Assembly: GCF_004793975.1 (NCBI RefSeq)
Contig: NZ_SRYB01000018.1
Location: forward strand, 1-64,000
Source of the DNA: Lepagella muris
Lineage (GTDB): Bacteria; Bacteroidota; Bacteroidia; Bacteroidales; Muribaculaceae
DNA: 64,000 bases
Direction of reading: 5' to 3'
Under the pieces are notes generated by a model. That model was not told where the DNA came from. It did no database searches and was given only the letters and a program-made list of their open reading frames with translations. The position numbers were made by a program, and so were the translations under genes. Positions within the stretch are counted from its first letter, which is position 1; each line of letters starts with the position of its first letter. This document shows, piece after piece, positions 25,692 through 35,050 of this stretch.

Positions 25692-25745
25692 GCCGACCTG
25701 CTACCAAAAGTGGTTGTTTTTCGCCACATTTGGCAGCAGGTCGGC
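25692..25745. repeat. Second long hairpin, 22-bp arms
   Basis: GCCGACCTGCT (25692) ... AGCAGGTCGGC (25745) with inner CCAAA/TTTGG and GTGG/CCAC pairing; two mismatches in 22 bp and a 10-nt loop. It is not followed by a T run, so it is not a simple terminator. It lies between the first operon's terminator and the activator sites of the second promoter. Confidence 0.65.
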
Positions 25746-25839
25746 TGCGATTGGAGAATATGGAATATAAAGTTGTATAGACCGGCGGGAGGATCCCCGG
25801 AAATCCGAATTCAAATGATTCCTGAGAAACGGAAACGGG

Positions 25840-25943
25840 CGGACATATCGTACAGACCGGACAAAAGTGTCCGTTTTCGGTCACTATGATAGAAAGCCGG
25901 TTTCTGTAATTCAATAATTTATATGGATTGGCACGCTTTATGA
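25840..25943 (+). promoter_or_regulatory. Second sigma-54-like promoter with activator sites
   Basis: TTGGCACGCTTTATGA (25928-25943) keeps the -24 GG (25930-25931) and the -12 G (25942) at the correct spacing but is weaker at -12. Upstream are CGGACA (25840), CGTACA (25849), CGGACA (25858), each 9 bp apart, then the inverted TGTCCG (25868-25873); CGGACA-N4-TGTCCG is a perfect palindrome. These half-sites are the complement of those at 16437-16470, so both operons are probably controlled by the same activator. The predicted start near 25954 precedes the ATPase ATG by about 29 nt. Confidence 0.65.
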
Positions 25944-25982
25944 ATGAGTTAATGAAGTCATTAACCATAAATAATAATAACG

Positions 25983-26699
25983 ATGCTACAGACAGTAACT
26001 TCGTCGGATGTTAACCGTTCTTCCGCTGAACCCGCTATCAAACTGGAAGGGATAGGAAAGATTTACCGCACCGACGAGATAGAGACCGAAGCTCTTGAGA
26101 ATGTCAATCTCTCTATATCTAAAGGGGAGTTTGTGAGCATAATGGGTCCTTCCGGGTGTGGGAAGTCTACCCTGCTCAATATCATGGGACTTCTTGACCG
26201 ACCCTCCTCAGGGACGATAAGGATCGATGGTAAATCTCCTGAAAATATGAGTGACCGCCAACTTTCGGCATTCCGCAGTGAAAAAATCGGTTTTGTGTTT
26301 CAGAATTTCCATCTTATAAAATCTCTTGATGTGGGAGGAAATGTGGAGATTCCTATCCTTTATCGCAGCATGAATGCGCGGCAACGTTCGGAGCGGGTGA
26401 AGGAAGTGCTGACGCGAGTTGACCTGCTGCACCGTATCCACCACTTTCCTTCGCAACTCTCCGGAGGTCAGTGCCAGCGTGTGGCAATCGCGAGAGCCAT
26501 AGCGGGCGATCCGGAAATCATTCTCGCCGATGAACCGACCGGAAACCTTGACTCAAAAATGGGGGCGGAGGTTATGGATATCCTCCGGTCGCTCAACAGG
26601 CATGAAGGACGCACAATAGTGATGGTGACACATAATGAACGACAAGCCGCGCAAAGCGACCGTATCATACGCTTTTTCGACGGCAGACGTGTAATGTAA
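25983..26699 (+). CDS. ABC transporter ATPase, MacB/LolD type (second system)
   Basis: 238 aa. Walker A GPSGCGKST, FVFQNFHLIKSLDV, LSGGQCQRVAIARA, Walker B IILADEPTG, MVTHNE. Paralogous to the ATPase at 17962 (shared KIYRTDEIETEALENVNLSI pattern) with an extra 14 or so N-terminal residues. It leads a three-gene operon with permeases A3 and B3, without its own adaptor or outer-membrane protein, so it may borrow those of the first operon (inference). Confidence 0.93.
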   Translation: MLQTVTSSDVNRSSAEPAIKLEGIGKIYRTDEIETEALENVNLSISKGEFVSIMGPSGCGKSTLLNIMGLLDRPSSGTIRIDGKSPENMSDRQLSAFRSEKIGFVFQNFHLIKSLDVGGNVEIPILYRSMNARQRSERVKEVLTRVDLLHRIHHFPSQLSGGQCQRVAIARAIAGDPEIILADEPTGNLDSKMGAEVMDILRSLNRHEGRTIVMVTHNERQAAQSDRIIRFFDGRRVM

Positions 26700-26710
26700 A
26701 TTCAGTTTTT

Positions 26711-27988
26711 ATGAAGATCAACTATCTGAGGAGAGCTTGGCTGTCAATGTGTCAGCAGCCTCTGGTGAGTGTGGTGAGCGTAGCGGGTACCACCTTTGCC
26801 ATATTCCTTATAATGGTCGTGGTGATGCTCAACGAAGTGGGCATAGCTCCTTATCCTCCCGAAAGCAACCGTGAGCGTTGGCTTGTGCAGAGATATCTTT
26901 CCATTAAATACAAAGATAACAATGAAAGCAACGGTTGCATGTCGTACGCCACGGTCAAGGCAGTGATGTATGAGATGACCACGCCAGAAGCGGTCACAGC
27001 CTTCACCTACGGTAACAACAGGGTGTCGGTGTCGGTGCCGGGCTCGCCCGCTACAGGATGCGAGATGCGGGGAGTGGATGCCGGATTCTGGAAAGTCATG
27101 GATTTCACATTCCTTCAAGGAGCCCCTTTCACGCAGGACGAATTCGAGAGTGGGGTGACAAAGGCTGTCATCTCTGAATCCATGGCGAAAAAAATCTTTC
27201 ATTCTACCGGTATTGTAGGTCGTGATATACGGATCAACTATACTCCCTATAGGGTATGTGGCGTGGTAAAAGATGTGACAAACCTTGCTCCATTCGCATT
27301 TGCTGACATCTGGGTGCCTTTCTCCTCCACAAATTCCATCAGCTTTTCATGGAATGACTATATGGGACCGTTCAGTGCCATAATGCTTGCTAAGGATAAA
27401 AAGGATTTCAAGGAGATTCGGGAGGAGTATGACCGTCTGTTTGCCAAGTTAGGTGATGAGGCAGCAATAAATGGAAAATCGTTTGTAAGCCGGGGACGTC
27501 CCTATACTCAGAAAGTGGAGGCAATCAAAGCCGGATCATGGGAGACTCCCGACGTCAGACGCAGCGACACTACGTTGTGGATTGTCTTTATGATTCTTCT
27601 GATAGTGCCCGCCGTCAATCTCAGCAGTATGACCCAGAGCCGACTTCAGCAGAGCCGGGAGGAGATAGGAGTGCGCAGGGCGTTCGGCACTCCGAGATAT
27701 GCCATAGCTATCGACATTTTAATCGAAAATATGCTCGTTTCATTATTCGCAGGAGCCATCGGATTAATCCTGAGCCTTCTTTTTATCATAACATACGGGA
27801 GCTGGTTTCTGATTCCGGCATCGGATGAGTCACTCGCACCTACCGGTATAAATATCGGGATCCTTTTCCATTGGACCACTTTCGGATGGGCTCTCCTCTT
27901 CTGTTTCCTGCTTAATCTTATGAGCAGCGGACTTCCCTCCTTCCAGGCGGCAAGAACAGATATTGTGAAAGCACTCGAAGGGAAATAA
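26711..27988 (+). CDS. FtsX/MacB-type permease A3
   Basis: 425 aa. N-terminal helix (PLVSVVSVAGTTFAIFLIMV), MacB_PCD-like periplasmic domain, coupling segment LSSMTQSRLQQSREEIGVRR and three C-terminal helices. Related to A1 and A2 but more distant. It follows the ATPase by 11 bp and precedes B3 by 20 bp; the two should form the membrane heterodimer. Confidence 0.9.
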   Translation: MKINYLRRAWLSMCQQPLVSVVSVAGTTFAIFLIMVVVMLNEVGIAPYPPESNRERWLVQRYLSIKYKDNNESNGCMSYATVKAVMYEMTTPEAVTAFTYGNNRVSVSVPGSPATGCEMRGVDAGFWKVMDFTFLQGAPFTQDEFESGVTKAVISESMAKKIFHSTGIVGRDIRINYTPYRVCGVVKDVTNLAPFAFADIWVPFSSTNSISFSWNDYMGPFSAIMLAKDKKDFKEIREEYDRLFAKLGDEAAINGKSFVSRGRPYTQKVEAIKAGSWETPDVRRSDTTLWIVFMILLIVPAVNLSSMTQSRLQQSREEIGVRRAFGTPRYAIAIDILIENMLVSLFAGAIGLILSLLFIITYGSWFLIPASDESLAPTGINIGILFHWTTFGWALLFCFLLNLMSSGLPSFQAARTDIVKALEGK

Positions 27989-28008
27989 ACATGTTAAAAT
28001 TATATAGA

Positions 28009-29262
28009 ATGAAACGTAGACTTTTAACCCAGATACGTGCCGAATGGCGTTCCAACATTTGGCTTGCGATAGAACTTACCATAATCAGTGTGGTGCTTTT
28101 TTATATTGTTGATTTCCTGTGGGTGCGTTTTACGGTCATCAATGAGCCTCTCGGCTTCAATGTGGACCACTGCTATCGTGTGCAGTTTGCCACACTCCCA
28201 TCGGGCAGTCCTGAATATATCCCGGATAGGACTGCTGAAGAGAGCAACCGAGACATCCTCACCATCCTTGACCGTCTCGGTGCCAGACCTGAGGTGGAAA
28301 GTGTGGCGATGGGAACGAACGCTCATTTCTATAACAGTTCCAATTCTGGCGAATTGCTCACGGTCGACACTTTTAATACCGGAGGCGCGGGAATGTTTCT
28401 AAACAGGATGGTGAGTCCGGATTTTCCCAAAGTGTTCCGGATATATGGAGCGCATGGAGAGTCGCCGGAAAAGCTCGCCTCTCTTCTTGAAAATCCGTTG
28501 ACATTCCTGATTTCTGACGATGCGTTCAAACCTGTGTATGGAATCGGGAGTATGCGGGAGTTCATAGGGAAAGATTTCAGCACCTATGGCGGCGACACAA
28601 TCCGATTGGTGGGTACCTATAGTCCGGTGAGATATGACGATTATGTCCCGCGTGACTATACGCGGTCGATGATGCGGTCAATGCCGAAAAGCGAATATTA
28701 CGCTTTCAACGAACTTGTGGTGCGAGTGCATGACAACATGGATAATGATTTTGCTGAAAACCTGATGAAGGATGCCGATTCCCAATATCGGGTGGGAAAT
28801 TATTTCATCAGTGCAGTGGATAGTTTCAAAGACATTCGTTTCGTGCATCAGCGAAGCAACGTTATGGTGACCCGTTTCTACTTTACCGGGGGTGCTTTTC
28901 TTGCCATGAACATATTTCTCGGTTTGCTCGGCACATTCTGGTTCCGCACGCGCCGACGTATTCCGGAGATCGCTATCCGTATGGTCAACGGTGCCACGAG
29001 AGGGGATATCCTGCGGCGCGTAGTGGGAGAGGGGGAGCTGATTCTGCTCCTTGTCACTCCGTTGGCTATCGTGTTTGACTATCAGATAGTCCATCTGCAG
29101 CTTAACCAACCATACGAGAACGCATATTTTGATCCGGCTCGTTTCGCTATATGCGTGTTGCTAACGCTCTCTTTCATGGCGTTGATGATTCTGGCAGGGG
29201 TCATACTTCCGGCTGTGAAAGCTATGCGCTTGCAACCCGCAGTCGCCCTGAAATCGGAATGA
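28009..29262 (+). CDS. FtsX/MacB-type permease B3
   Basis: 417 aa from the ATG at 28009 (MKRRLLTQIRAEWRSNIW), preferred because B1 and B2 open the same way; an ATG at 27991 would add six residues. One helix, a large periplasmic domain, and C-terminal helices with FWFRTRRRIPEIAIRMVNGA (coupling). Partner of A3. Confidence 0.9.
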   Translation: MKRRLLTQIRAEWRSNIWLAIELTIISVVLFYIVDFLWVRFTVINEPLGFNVDHCYRVQFATLPSGSPEYIPDRTAEESNRDILTILDRLGARPEVESVAMGTNAHFYNSSNSGELLTVDTFNTGGAGMFLNRMVSPDFPKVFRIYGAHGESPEKLASLLENPLTFLISDDAFKPVYGIGSMREFIGKDFSTYGGDTIRLVGTYSPVRYDDYVPRDYTRSMMRSMPKSEYYAFNELVVRVHDNMDNDFAENLMKDADSQYRVGNYFISAVDSFKDIRFVHQRSNVMVTRFYFTGGAFLAMNIFLGLLGTFWFRTRRRIPEIAIRMVNGATRGDILRRVVGEGELILLLVTPLAIVFDYQIVHLQLNQPYENAYFDPARFAICVLLTLSFMALMILAGVILPAVKAMRLQPAVALKSE

Positions 29263-29310
29263 TGCTGTCTGATTGGAGAGGTGATAATCGGTGGAGACGG
29301 AATTTTTTTA

Positions 29311-29318
29311 TAATTTTG
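29311..29318 (+). promoter_or_regulatory. Candidate own -7 box of the response-regulator gene
   Basis: TAATTTTG, about 22 bp upstream of the regulator ATG at 29341. The upstream TTTG is lacking at ideal spacing. If real, the regulator-kinase pair has basal expression independent of the sigma-54 promoter that it probably controls. Confidence 0.4.
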
Positions 29319-29340
29319 CAGTCATATAAATAAGCCGCCT

Positions 29341-30684
29341 ATGATTCTGATTGTTGACGACGACACCGCAGTGAGACTATCTCTAAGACTTCTTCTAAGG
29401 AGCAAAGGTTATGCCACTATTGAGGCTGCATCTCCGCTGCAGGCCTTGGAAGTGGTGCGTAAGACTGTGCCACGCCTTGTGCTTCTCGACATGAATTTTT
29501 CCCGAAGCACTTCCGGCGAGGAGGGGATCATATTGCTCAGAGAGATAAAGATATTCTGTCCCGCCACTCCCGTTATTCTTATGACTGCGTGGGGGAGCAT
29601 CCCGTTGGCGGTGAAGGGAGTGAAGGCAGGTGCGTTCGATTTTGTGACAAAACCGTGGGACAGCATATCTTTCCTACAGCTTATAAAGGTGGCAATCGAC
29701 CTCAACGGTGGCACCGGAGTCGGTGGTGACGCCGGGCATTTTGACCGGTCGTTTATAATCGGCCGTTCTCCCGCGCTCTTAGAGATATTGTCTACCATCG
29801 AGCGTATCGCCCATACAGACGCATCCGTACTGATAATGGGGGAGAATGGTACCGGAAAGGAACTTATAGCCGAAGCCATCCACCGAAACAGTCTGCGTCG
29901 CAATCATCGTCTGGTGAAAGTGAATCTCGGGGGGATCGCTTCCTCCCTGTTTGAAAGCGAGATGTTCGGTCATAAGAAAGGTGCCTTTACAGGAGCCACA
30001 TCCGACCGGGAGGGGAGATTCGCTCTCGCCGACAAAGGCACAATCTTCCTTGATGAGATAGGGGATCTTGACCTTAACCTCCAGGTGAAACTTCTGCGTG
30101 TGCTTCAGGAACACACTTATGAGATGCTTGGTGACAGCCATACCCGAAGGACGGATGTCAGGGTAATCTGTGCCACCAACGCCGACCTTCCCGACATGGT
30201 GAGCCGGAAAACTTTCCGCGAAGATCTTTTCTATAGGATAAATCTGATCACGGTGAAGCTTCCGCCTCTTCGCGAGCGGCGTGAAGATATCCCGTTGCTC
30301 GTGAATCATATCGTGGATTCGGTCAGCAGAGAAAGAGGGATGCCTCGTCCGGAGATCTTGCCGGGCGCAATGGAATTCCTTTCGAGTCTACCTTATCCGG
30401 GCAACATCCGCGAACTTGAAAATCTCGTGAAACGCACCATGCTGGTGGTGGATGCCCCACGGCTTGGGAAATCCGATTTCCTTTCGCAATTTTCAGGCGA
30501 TATGCCGTCGGATGAGCTGTCGGGTCAGTCGTCGATAAAATCATTGGAGTGCCGGGAGATAGAACGTACGATAGCTAAGGCTGCCGGGAATGTGGCAAGA
30601 GCTGCTAGAATGTTGGGCGTCACGCGTCAGACCTTATACCGCCGTATGGAGAAATATGGCATATCCTACAGACCGGGAGAATGA
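29341..30684 (+). CDS. Sigma-54-dependent response regulator, NtrC/AtoC family
   Basis: 447 aa. Receiver domain 1-115 with acidic pocket IVDDD and phosphoacceptor D50 in LVLLDMNFSR, then MTAWGS and the conserved lysine in VTKPWD. AAA+ domain about 135-375: Walker A GENGTGKE, the sigma-54-contacting loop KKGAFTGAT, Walker B FLDEIGDL, and LPYPGNIRELENLV. C-terminal Fis-type helix-turn-helix VARAARMLGVTRQTLYRRME. It activates RpoN promoters on phosphorylation. Two such promoters with shared upstream sites lie upstream of the neighbouring transport operons, so cis-regulation is likely. Its stop overlaps the kinase start (ATGA). Confidence 0.95.
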   Translation: MILIVDDDTAVRLSLRLLLRSKGYATIEAASPLQALEVVRKTVPRLVLLDMNFSRSTSGEEGIILLREIKIFCPATPVILMTAWGSIPLAVKGVKAGAFDFVTKPWDSISFLQLIKVAIDLNGGTGVGGDAGHFDRSFIIGRSPALLEILSTIERIAHTDASVLIMGENGTGKELIAEAIHRNSLRRNHRLVKVNLGGIASSLFESEMFGHKKGAFTGATSDREGRFALADKGTIFLDEIGDLDLNLQVKLLRVLQEHTYEMLGDSHTRRTDVRVICATNADLPDMVSRKTFREDLFYRINLITVKLPPLRERREDIPLLVNHIVDSVSRERGMPRPEILPGAMEFLSSLPYPGNIRELENLVKRTMLVVDAPRLGKSDFLSQFSGDMPSDELSGQSSIKSLECREIERTIAKAAGNVARAARMLGVTRQTLYRRMEKYGISYRPGE

Positions 30685-31997
30685 AGACAAAATATCTTTT
30701 CCGTATATTGTTGGCTCTGATTGTTTCGGTCTTCGCGGCATCTTTTCTTCTTCCGGCGGAGAATGGAGGATACGTGATGACTTCCATGAGAGTGGCATGT
30801 GGGGTTGCGATAGTCGTCACGATTGTTCTGCATAGGGCTGTCATCAAGCACCTGGAGAGTATCACCAACGGATTCAATCTGTTGAAGGCACAAGACTTCG
30901 GAAGCCGGCTCGCTCATGTGGGTCAATACGACACGGACGTCGTCATTGACATGTTTAATCTCATCCGGTCGTCGCTAAAGGAGCAGAGACTGCATCTTCG
31001 GGAGCAGAATCATTTCCTTGACCTCCTGACCAATGTTTCCCCGATGGGTATAATCCTTTTGCAGACAGACCGTATAATATCTATTAATCCGGTGGGGGCA
31101 GCCTTTCTGGGTTTTTCCACCATGGAAGAGGCGTTAAAGGTGAATCTGGAAAACATAGACACTCCTTTGGGGCGTGTTCTCGCTTCTCTCTCATCCGGAG
31201 AGGTAAGGACTGTGAGACTAAGCGATTCAATGATTTTCCGCTGTTCGCGTTTAAGTTTCATGGACGATGGATTTGAACACCCTTTCCTATTGATAGAGAA
31301 ACTGACGGAAGAGGTGATGAAGGCTGAAAGGAAAAGCTATGGGAAGGTGATACGGGTCATTGCTCATGAGGTCAACAACACAATCGCGGGGCTTGATTCC
31401 CTGCTGGCAGCTATTGAAATGGACAATGCCGCACCATCTCTCGATAAGAGTGAGCGTGATGAGGTGGTGGCGACATGCCGAAGTCGTTGCCGTTCATTGG
31501 GAAAATTTATCTCTACTTTTGTAGAGGCGGTCAGGATTCCTGATCCGGTTGTCTCCACGCGGGATTTAAACGAATGCCTTCGTCAATGGGTAATCGGTCT
31601 GGAAAGTCTCTGCCGTCCTCGGAATATAACTTTACGTCTGGAACTGTGCGAATCCCCCTTATGGCTTGACTTTGATTCGGTATTGCTGGAGCAGGTCATT
31701 ATAAATATTGTGAAAAACTCTGCTGAAAGTATTTCCAAGGATGGAGAGATAATAATATCCACCAGCGATGAAGAGGCAGGTTTCACGGTCATCGACAACG
31801 GACGAGGGATATCCAAAGAATGTGGCGAGATGCTCTTCAGTCCTTTCTTCACCACTAAGGAGGAGGGACACGGTATCGGACTGCTGTTTATAAGCGAAGT
31901 GCTCCATAAGCATGGCTGTCGTTTTTCACTCACCACAGACTCAGACTCCCTGACACGTTTCAAGGTATATTTCCCACGAGATATCAGTAATTCTTAA
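30681..31997 (+). CDS. Sensor histidine kinase, cognate to the adjacent regulator
   Basis: 438 aa. Two N-terminal membrane helices (about 6-24 and 36-50) with only a very short periplasmic loop between them, so sensing is probably within or near the membrane; a PAS-like region (about 110-200); the phosphoacceptor H229 in RVIAHEVNNTIAG; then N box IIINIVKNSAESI, DNGRGIS, FSPFFTTK and GHGIGL. The short loop is typical of membrane-stress-sensing kinases. Paralogous to the kinase at 39681-40961. Confidence 0.93.
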   Translation: MKTKYLFRILLALIVSVFAASFLLPAENGGYVMTSMRVACGVAIVVTIVLHRAVIKHLESITNGFNLLKAQDFGSRLAHVGQYDTDVVIDMFNLIRSSLKEQRLHLREQNHFLDLLTNVSPMGIILLQTDRIISINPVGAAFLGFSTMEEALKVNLENIDTPLGRVLASLSSGEVRTVRLSDSMIFRCSRLSFMDDGFEHPFLLIEKLTEEVMKAERKSYGKVIRVIAHEVNNTIAGLDSLLAAIEMDNAAPSLDKSERDEVVATCRSRCRSLGKFISTFVEAVRIPDPVVSTRDLNECLRQWVIGLESLCRPRNITLRLELCESPLWLDFDSVLLEQVIINIVKNSAESISKDGEIIISTSDEEAGFTVIDNGRGISKECGEMLFSPFFTTKEEGHGIGLLFISEVLHKHGCRFSLTTDSDSLTRFKVYFPRDISNS

Positions 31998-32200
31998 GCC
32001 GCCGAGAATGCCTGAAGATGGAGATTTTTAGAGTTATGGATAGGAATTTTTAAATTTTGTTGATAAAATGTCATAAATTTTAATTTTATCCGTCATATAA
32101 ATGATGGCAGGTTGGATGTGTAGTGCATTACCTGCTCGGATTGAAGAATAGGACGGCTGGATGCTGTCAACCTACATTCTTGAAACTAATGTTTTTTAAT
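31998..32200. other. Kinase to outer-membrane protein spacer
   Basis: 203 bp, AT-rich. No clear TTTG-N20-TAnnTTTG pair; a TGGCAGG-N4-ATGT stretch at about 32105 is too far from the sigma-54 consensus to call. An in-frame extension of the downstream gene to 32123 crosses here and is unlikely to be translated. Confidence 0.4.
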
Positions 32201-34540
32201 ATGAGTGAAACTTTACACCACATCTTCCGTAATACGGCTCCATTTGTCTCTTTCTGTACGATGGCAGTGATGTCGGCAATGCCGATTGATGCGTTTGCCG
32301 ATATAGACATTAAGGGGAGAGTATTCTCGGAATCGGATTCGACAGCTTTGGCGGGTGCCACATGCCGCCTTTTTGCAGGCACAGTTCCCTTGACGACCAC
32401 ACAGACTGCTGACGACGGGTCATTCTCACTGACAAGTAAGGATGGATCCTCATTGACGCTTCTGATAGAGAATGTGGGATATACCTCTTCCGACATATCC
32501 CTTGAGGGGGTGAAGAAGAGTATTGATCTCGGCACGATATACCTCTCCGATGCCAAGGATCTTCAGGAACTGGTGGTGACGGCAGACGGTCGTCGTGAAT
32601 CTCGCGGAAAAACAATAGTCATACCCTCCGCCACGGATGTGAAGGCATCTTCCGATGCACTGTCATTGCTCCGCAAGTTGCAGCTTGATGAATTGGAGAT
32701 AAATCCAGTCAACCGCTCCATGAGCGTCATGGGGGCAAGTGTGGTGATTCTCATCGACGGAATCCCCTCCACGCAGGATGATGTCAACGCACTCAATCCG
32801 TCTGACATATCCAAAGTGGAATATTCACGTTTTGTCCCCGCCAGATATGCCGACAAAGGTGCCGGTGGTTTCATCAACATCTTCCTCAAAAAGAGGAACG
32901 ACGGCGGTTCCGTCTATGCGTGGGGACGAGGTTGCCCTACTACCGGGTTTGTCGATGGCAATGTGAGAGGGTCGTATCATCAGGGAGCATCACAATTCAC
33001 GCTCTCCTATAATCCGTCATGGCGAAGCTACAACAAGGTGTATGACTATTCGGAATCATCATTAATCGGCGATGATTTCCGTGTGGATCTTTCCTCTACT
33101 GCTAAGTCACCCTTCTATTACCTGAGCAATCCGCTGAATCTAAGATATATCTTTAAACCGGAGGAGAGTCTGATATTCTCCGCCACCTTTAATACCACGA
33201 TATTCAACGATTCGAGAAGTTCGGATAGCGACACTCACGATTCCCTTCTTGGGGACTATAATTCCAGCTCAAAGACTTCAAGCAAACGGTTCACACCCTC
33301 GCTCGACCTCTATCTGCGCAAGGACTTCAACAGCAAGAGTTCGCTTGAATTGGAGGTGCTCGGCACTCTCTCATCCACCGATTACCGCCACACAATGACC
33401 GAAAATCTTTCGGATGGGAGGGATGAGACCTACATCACGGATACGGATAGCAAACGCCGCTCACTCATATCGGAGATCAGCTACGTGCACTCCTTCAGCG
33501 ATCTCACCGAACTCTCCGCCGGCTATCAGAACACGGTATCGGGCAACGACAACCGTTATCTTGCCACCGGTTATAAGGCAACCCTTACGGAGAACAATAA
33601 CTACGTATATCTGCAACTGTCGCAGCAGGCGGGTCCCGTATATCTGAGGTTTGCTTCCGGAGCGAAACTTTTCTGGATGCGAAATGACCTTAACAACCGT
33701 CATTTCATAAAGAATCTGTCCTCGTTGCTCGCCTCATGGAAGATCGACCCGACATGGACGTTGACCTATCGCTTCAATTATTCACCCTCCATACCGAGTC
33801 TCGCCTCACTGACCGACTATCCTCAGCAGACGTCGCTCTATCTGATAAGCAACGGTAATCCCGATCTGAAAGTGAGCGATTCCTTCTACAATACACTCTC
33901 GTTGAATATGAGGAAGGGGATATGGACTGGTTCTGTGAATTTCCGTCATGGCTATACCCATAATCCGGTCTATTCCGACGTGTCATATCTTGGTGATGGA
34001 AAATTCATGTCAAACAGCCGCAACTTCAATTCGCAGGTGGAATATGACAGTTGGATCAGTGTGGGGGTCAATGGTCTTGCCAAAATGTTTGGTGGGAATG
34101 TCACTTTGGAATATGTGAGATATGAAGCGAAGGGTGAGGCATGGAGAAAGAATCTTGACACGTTCGGCGCGTCGGTCTCATTGTGGTGGACAAAAGGGCC
34201 GTTCACGATAAGCTATTGGCGTAAGTTCCCCGGAAAGAGTCAGTGGGGCACGTCGGTAAGTAAGGATGAGAATGGAGACGCCCTTGATTTCCAATATAAA
34301 CCCGACAAACATTGGACGTTTGACATAGGATGGTACTATATGTTCTGCAAGAAGGGCACCCAATATCCATCATGGAACTATAGCACGGTCAATCCCTCCT
34401 ACCGATTCAGGAATATAGAGAACAATGCCAATATGATATGTCTCTCAATCAGTTATCAGGCAGATTTCGGCTCCTTATTCCGCACAGCTCGCCGTGGTCT
34501 TAACAACCGCGACACCGGCTCGTCATTCCTCAGCCAGTAA
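32201..34540 (+). CDS. Outer-membrane beta-barrel protein, TonB-receptor-like
   Basis: 779 aa from the ATG at 32201 (MSETLHHIFRNTAPF), which puts a hydrophobic signal segment at the N-terminus; earlier in-frame starts at 32123 or 32189 are possible. A carboxypeptidase-regulatory-like domain follows (DIDIKGRVFSESDSTALAGA), then a short plug-like region (LVVTADGRRESRGKT, VVILIDGIPS, GGFINIFLKK) and a long aromatic-rich barrel. It matches the Bacteroidetes outer-membrane beta-barrel family (OMP_b-brl_3), which lacks a clear TonB box. Position after the sensor kinase suggests it may belong to the same regulon, but it has its own spacer and a terminator. Confidence 0.85.
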   Translation: MSETLHHIFRNTAPFVSFCTMAVMSAMPIDAFADIDIKGRVFSESDSTALAGATCRLFAGTVPLTTTQTADDGSFSLTSKDGSSLTLLIENVGYTSSDISLEGVKKSIDLGTIYLSDAKDLQELVVTADGRRESRGKTIVIPSATDVKASSDALSLLRKLQLDELEINPVNRSMSVMGASVVILIDGIPSTQDDVNALNPSDISKVEYSRFVPARYADKGAGGFINIFLKKRNDGGSVYAWGRGCPTTGFVDGNVRGSYHQGASQFTLSYNPSWRSYNKVYDYSESSLIGDDFRVDLSSTAKSPFYYLSNPLNLRYIFKPEESLIFSATFNTTIFNDSRSSDSDTHDSLLGDYNSSSKTSSKRFTPSLDLYLRKDFNSKSSLELEVLGTLSSTDYRHTMTENLSDGRDETYITDTDSKRRSLISEISYVHSFSDLTELSAGYQNTVSGNDNRYLATGYKATLTENNNYVYLQLSQQAGPVYLRFASGAKLFWMRNDLNNRHFIKNLSSLLASWKIDPTWTLTYRFNYSPSIPSLASLTDYPQQTSLYLISNGNPDLKVSDSFYNTLSLNMRKGIWTGSVNFRHGYTHNPVYSDVSYLGDGKFMSNSRNFNSQVEYDSWISVGVNGLAKMFGGNVTLEYVRYEAKGEAWRKNLDTFGASVSLWWTKGPFTISYWRKFPGKSQWGTSVSKDENGDALDFQYKPDKHWTFDIGWYYMFCKKGTQYPSWNYSTVNPSYRFRNIENNANMICLSISYQADFGSLFRTARRGLNNRDTGSSFLSQ

Positions 34541-34542
34541 CA

Positions 34543-34582
34543 CACTCCAAGACCCCGTTTTTTGAAACGGGGTCTTAGAGTG
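34543..34582. terminator. Strong hairpin after the outer-membrane protein gene
   Basis: CACTC-C-AAGACCCCGTTT pairs with AAACGGGGTCTT-A-GAGTG around a small loop. It lies directly after the stop at 34540; the T run is inside the loop and stem rather than after it, so it may be a bidirectional barrier rather than a textbook terminator. Confidence 0.6.
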
Positions 34583-34720
34583 TAAGAAAGGTTAAGTGTC
34601 AAATTTATCTTAATGGTATGAATTGATACATTGATTTTGATACAACTTTTTGATTGTCTCAAAAACGGACGTTTGAGAATTTAGTATCCTTTAATATAAT
34701 AGATAAATTGTAGTTAAACT

Positions 34721-35050
34721 TTAATGGGTGGCCACTTTAAAGTATATTTTATTCAGTGTAAGTATCATACAAATAAGAAGTCCTACTATCCCAATCGAAG
34801 CTGCGTATGAAAGGGATTTGACGAGATTTAATTTTTGTATGAATAAAAAATATTCAGCAGGAATTAATCCGCATAAAAAACCAGCAAATGGACACCATTT
34901 AAAAGGTATAGGTTCTTTAATAAGCGTTAATTTAGTATTGCAATGATTACAGTTAACGGTATATGCTGTACCATGCAAAAAATATTTAGAATAAACTCTA
35001 AATGACACTAGTTGGTGACAATGAGGGCATTCTCTTGCGTTTAATTCCAT
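34721..35050 (-). CDS. Small zinc-ribbon membrane protein, unknown function
   Basis: 109 aa. N-terminal ECPHCHQLV and later VNCNHCNTKL give two CxxC pairs, a likely zinc ribbon. After a PIPFKWCPFAG loop there are two hydrophobic segments (about 54-73 and 80-100). No family is recognised with confidence. It is AT-rich relative to the flanks and isolated. The zinc ribbon and membrane prediction are sequence-based; the role is unknown. Confidence 0.6.
   Translation of the reverse strand: MELNARECPHCHQLVSFRVYSKYFLHGTAYTVNCNHCNTKLTLIKEPIPFKWCPFAGFLCGLIPAEYFLFIQKLNLVKSLSYAASIGIVGLLICMILTLNKIYFKVATH

Noticed and set aside
32105..32122. Third sigma-54 promoter before the outer-membrane protein gene
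   Set aside because: TGGCAGGTTGGATGTG lacks the -12 GC/GT dinucleotide at the correct spacing.
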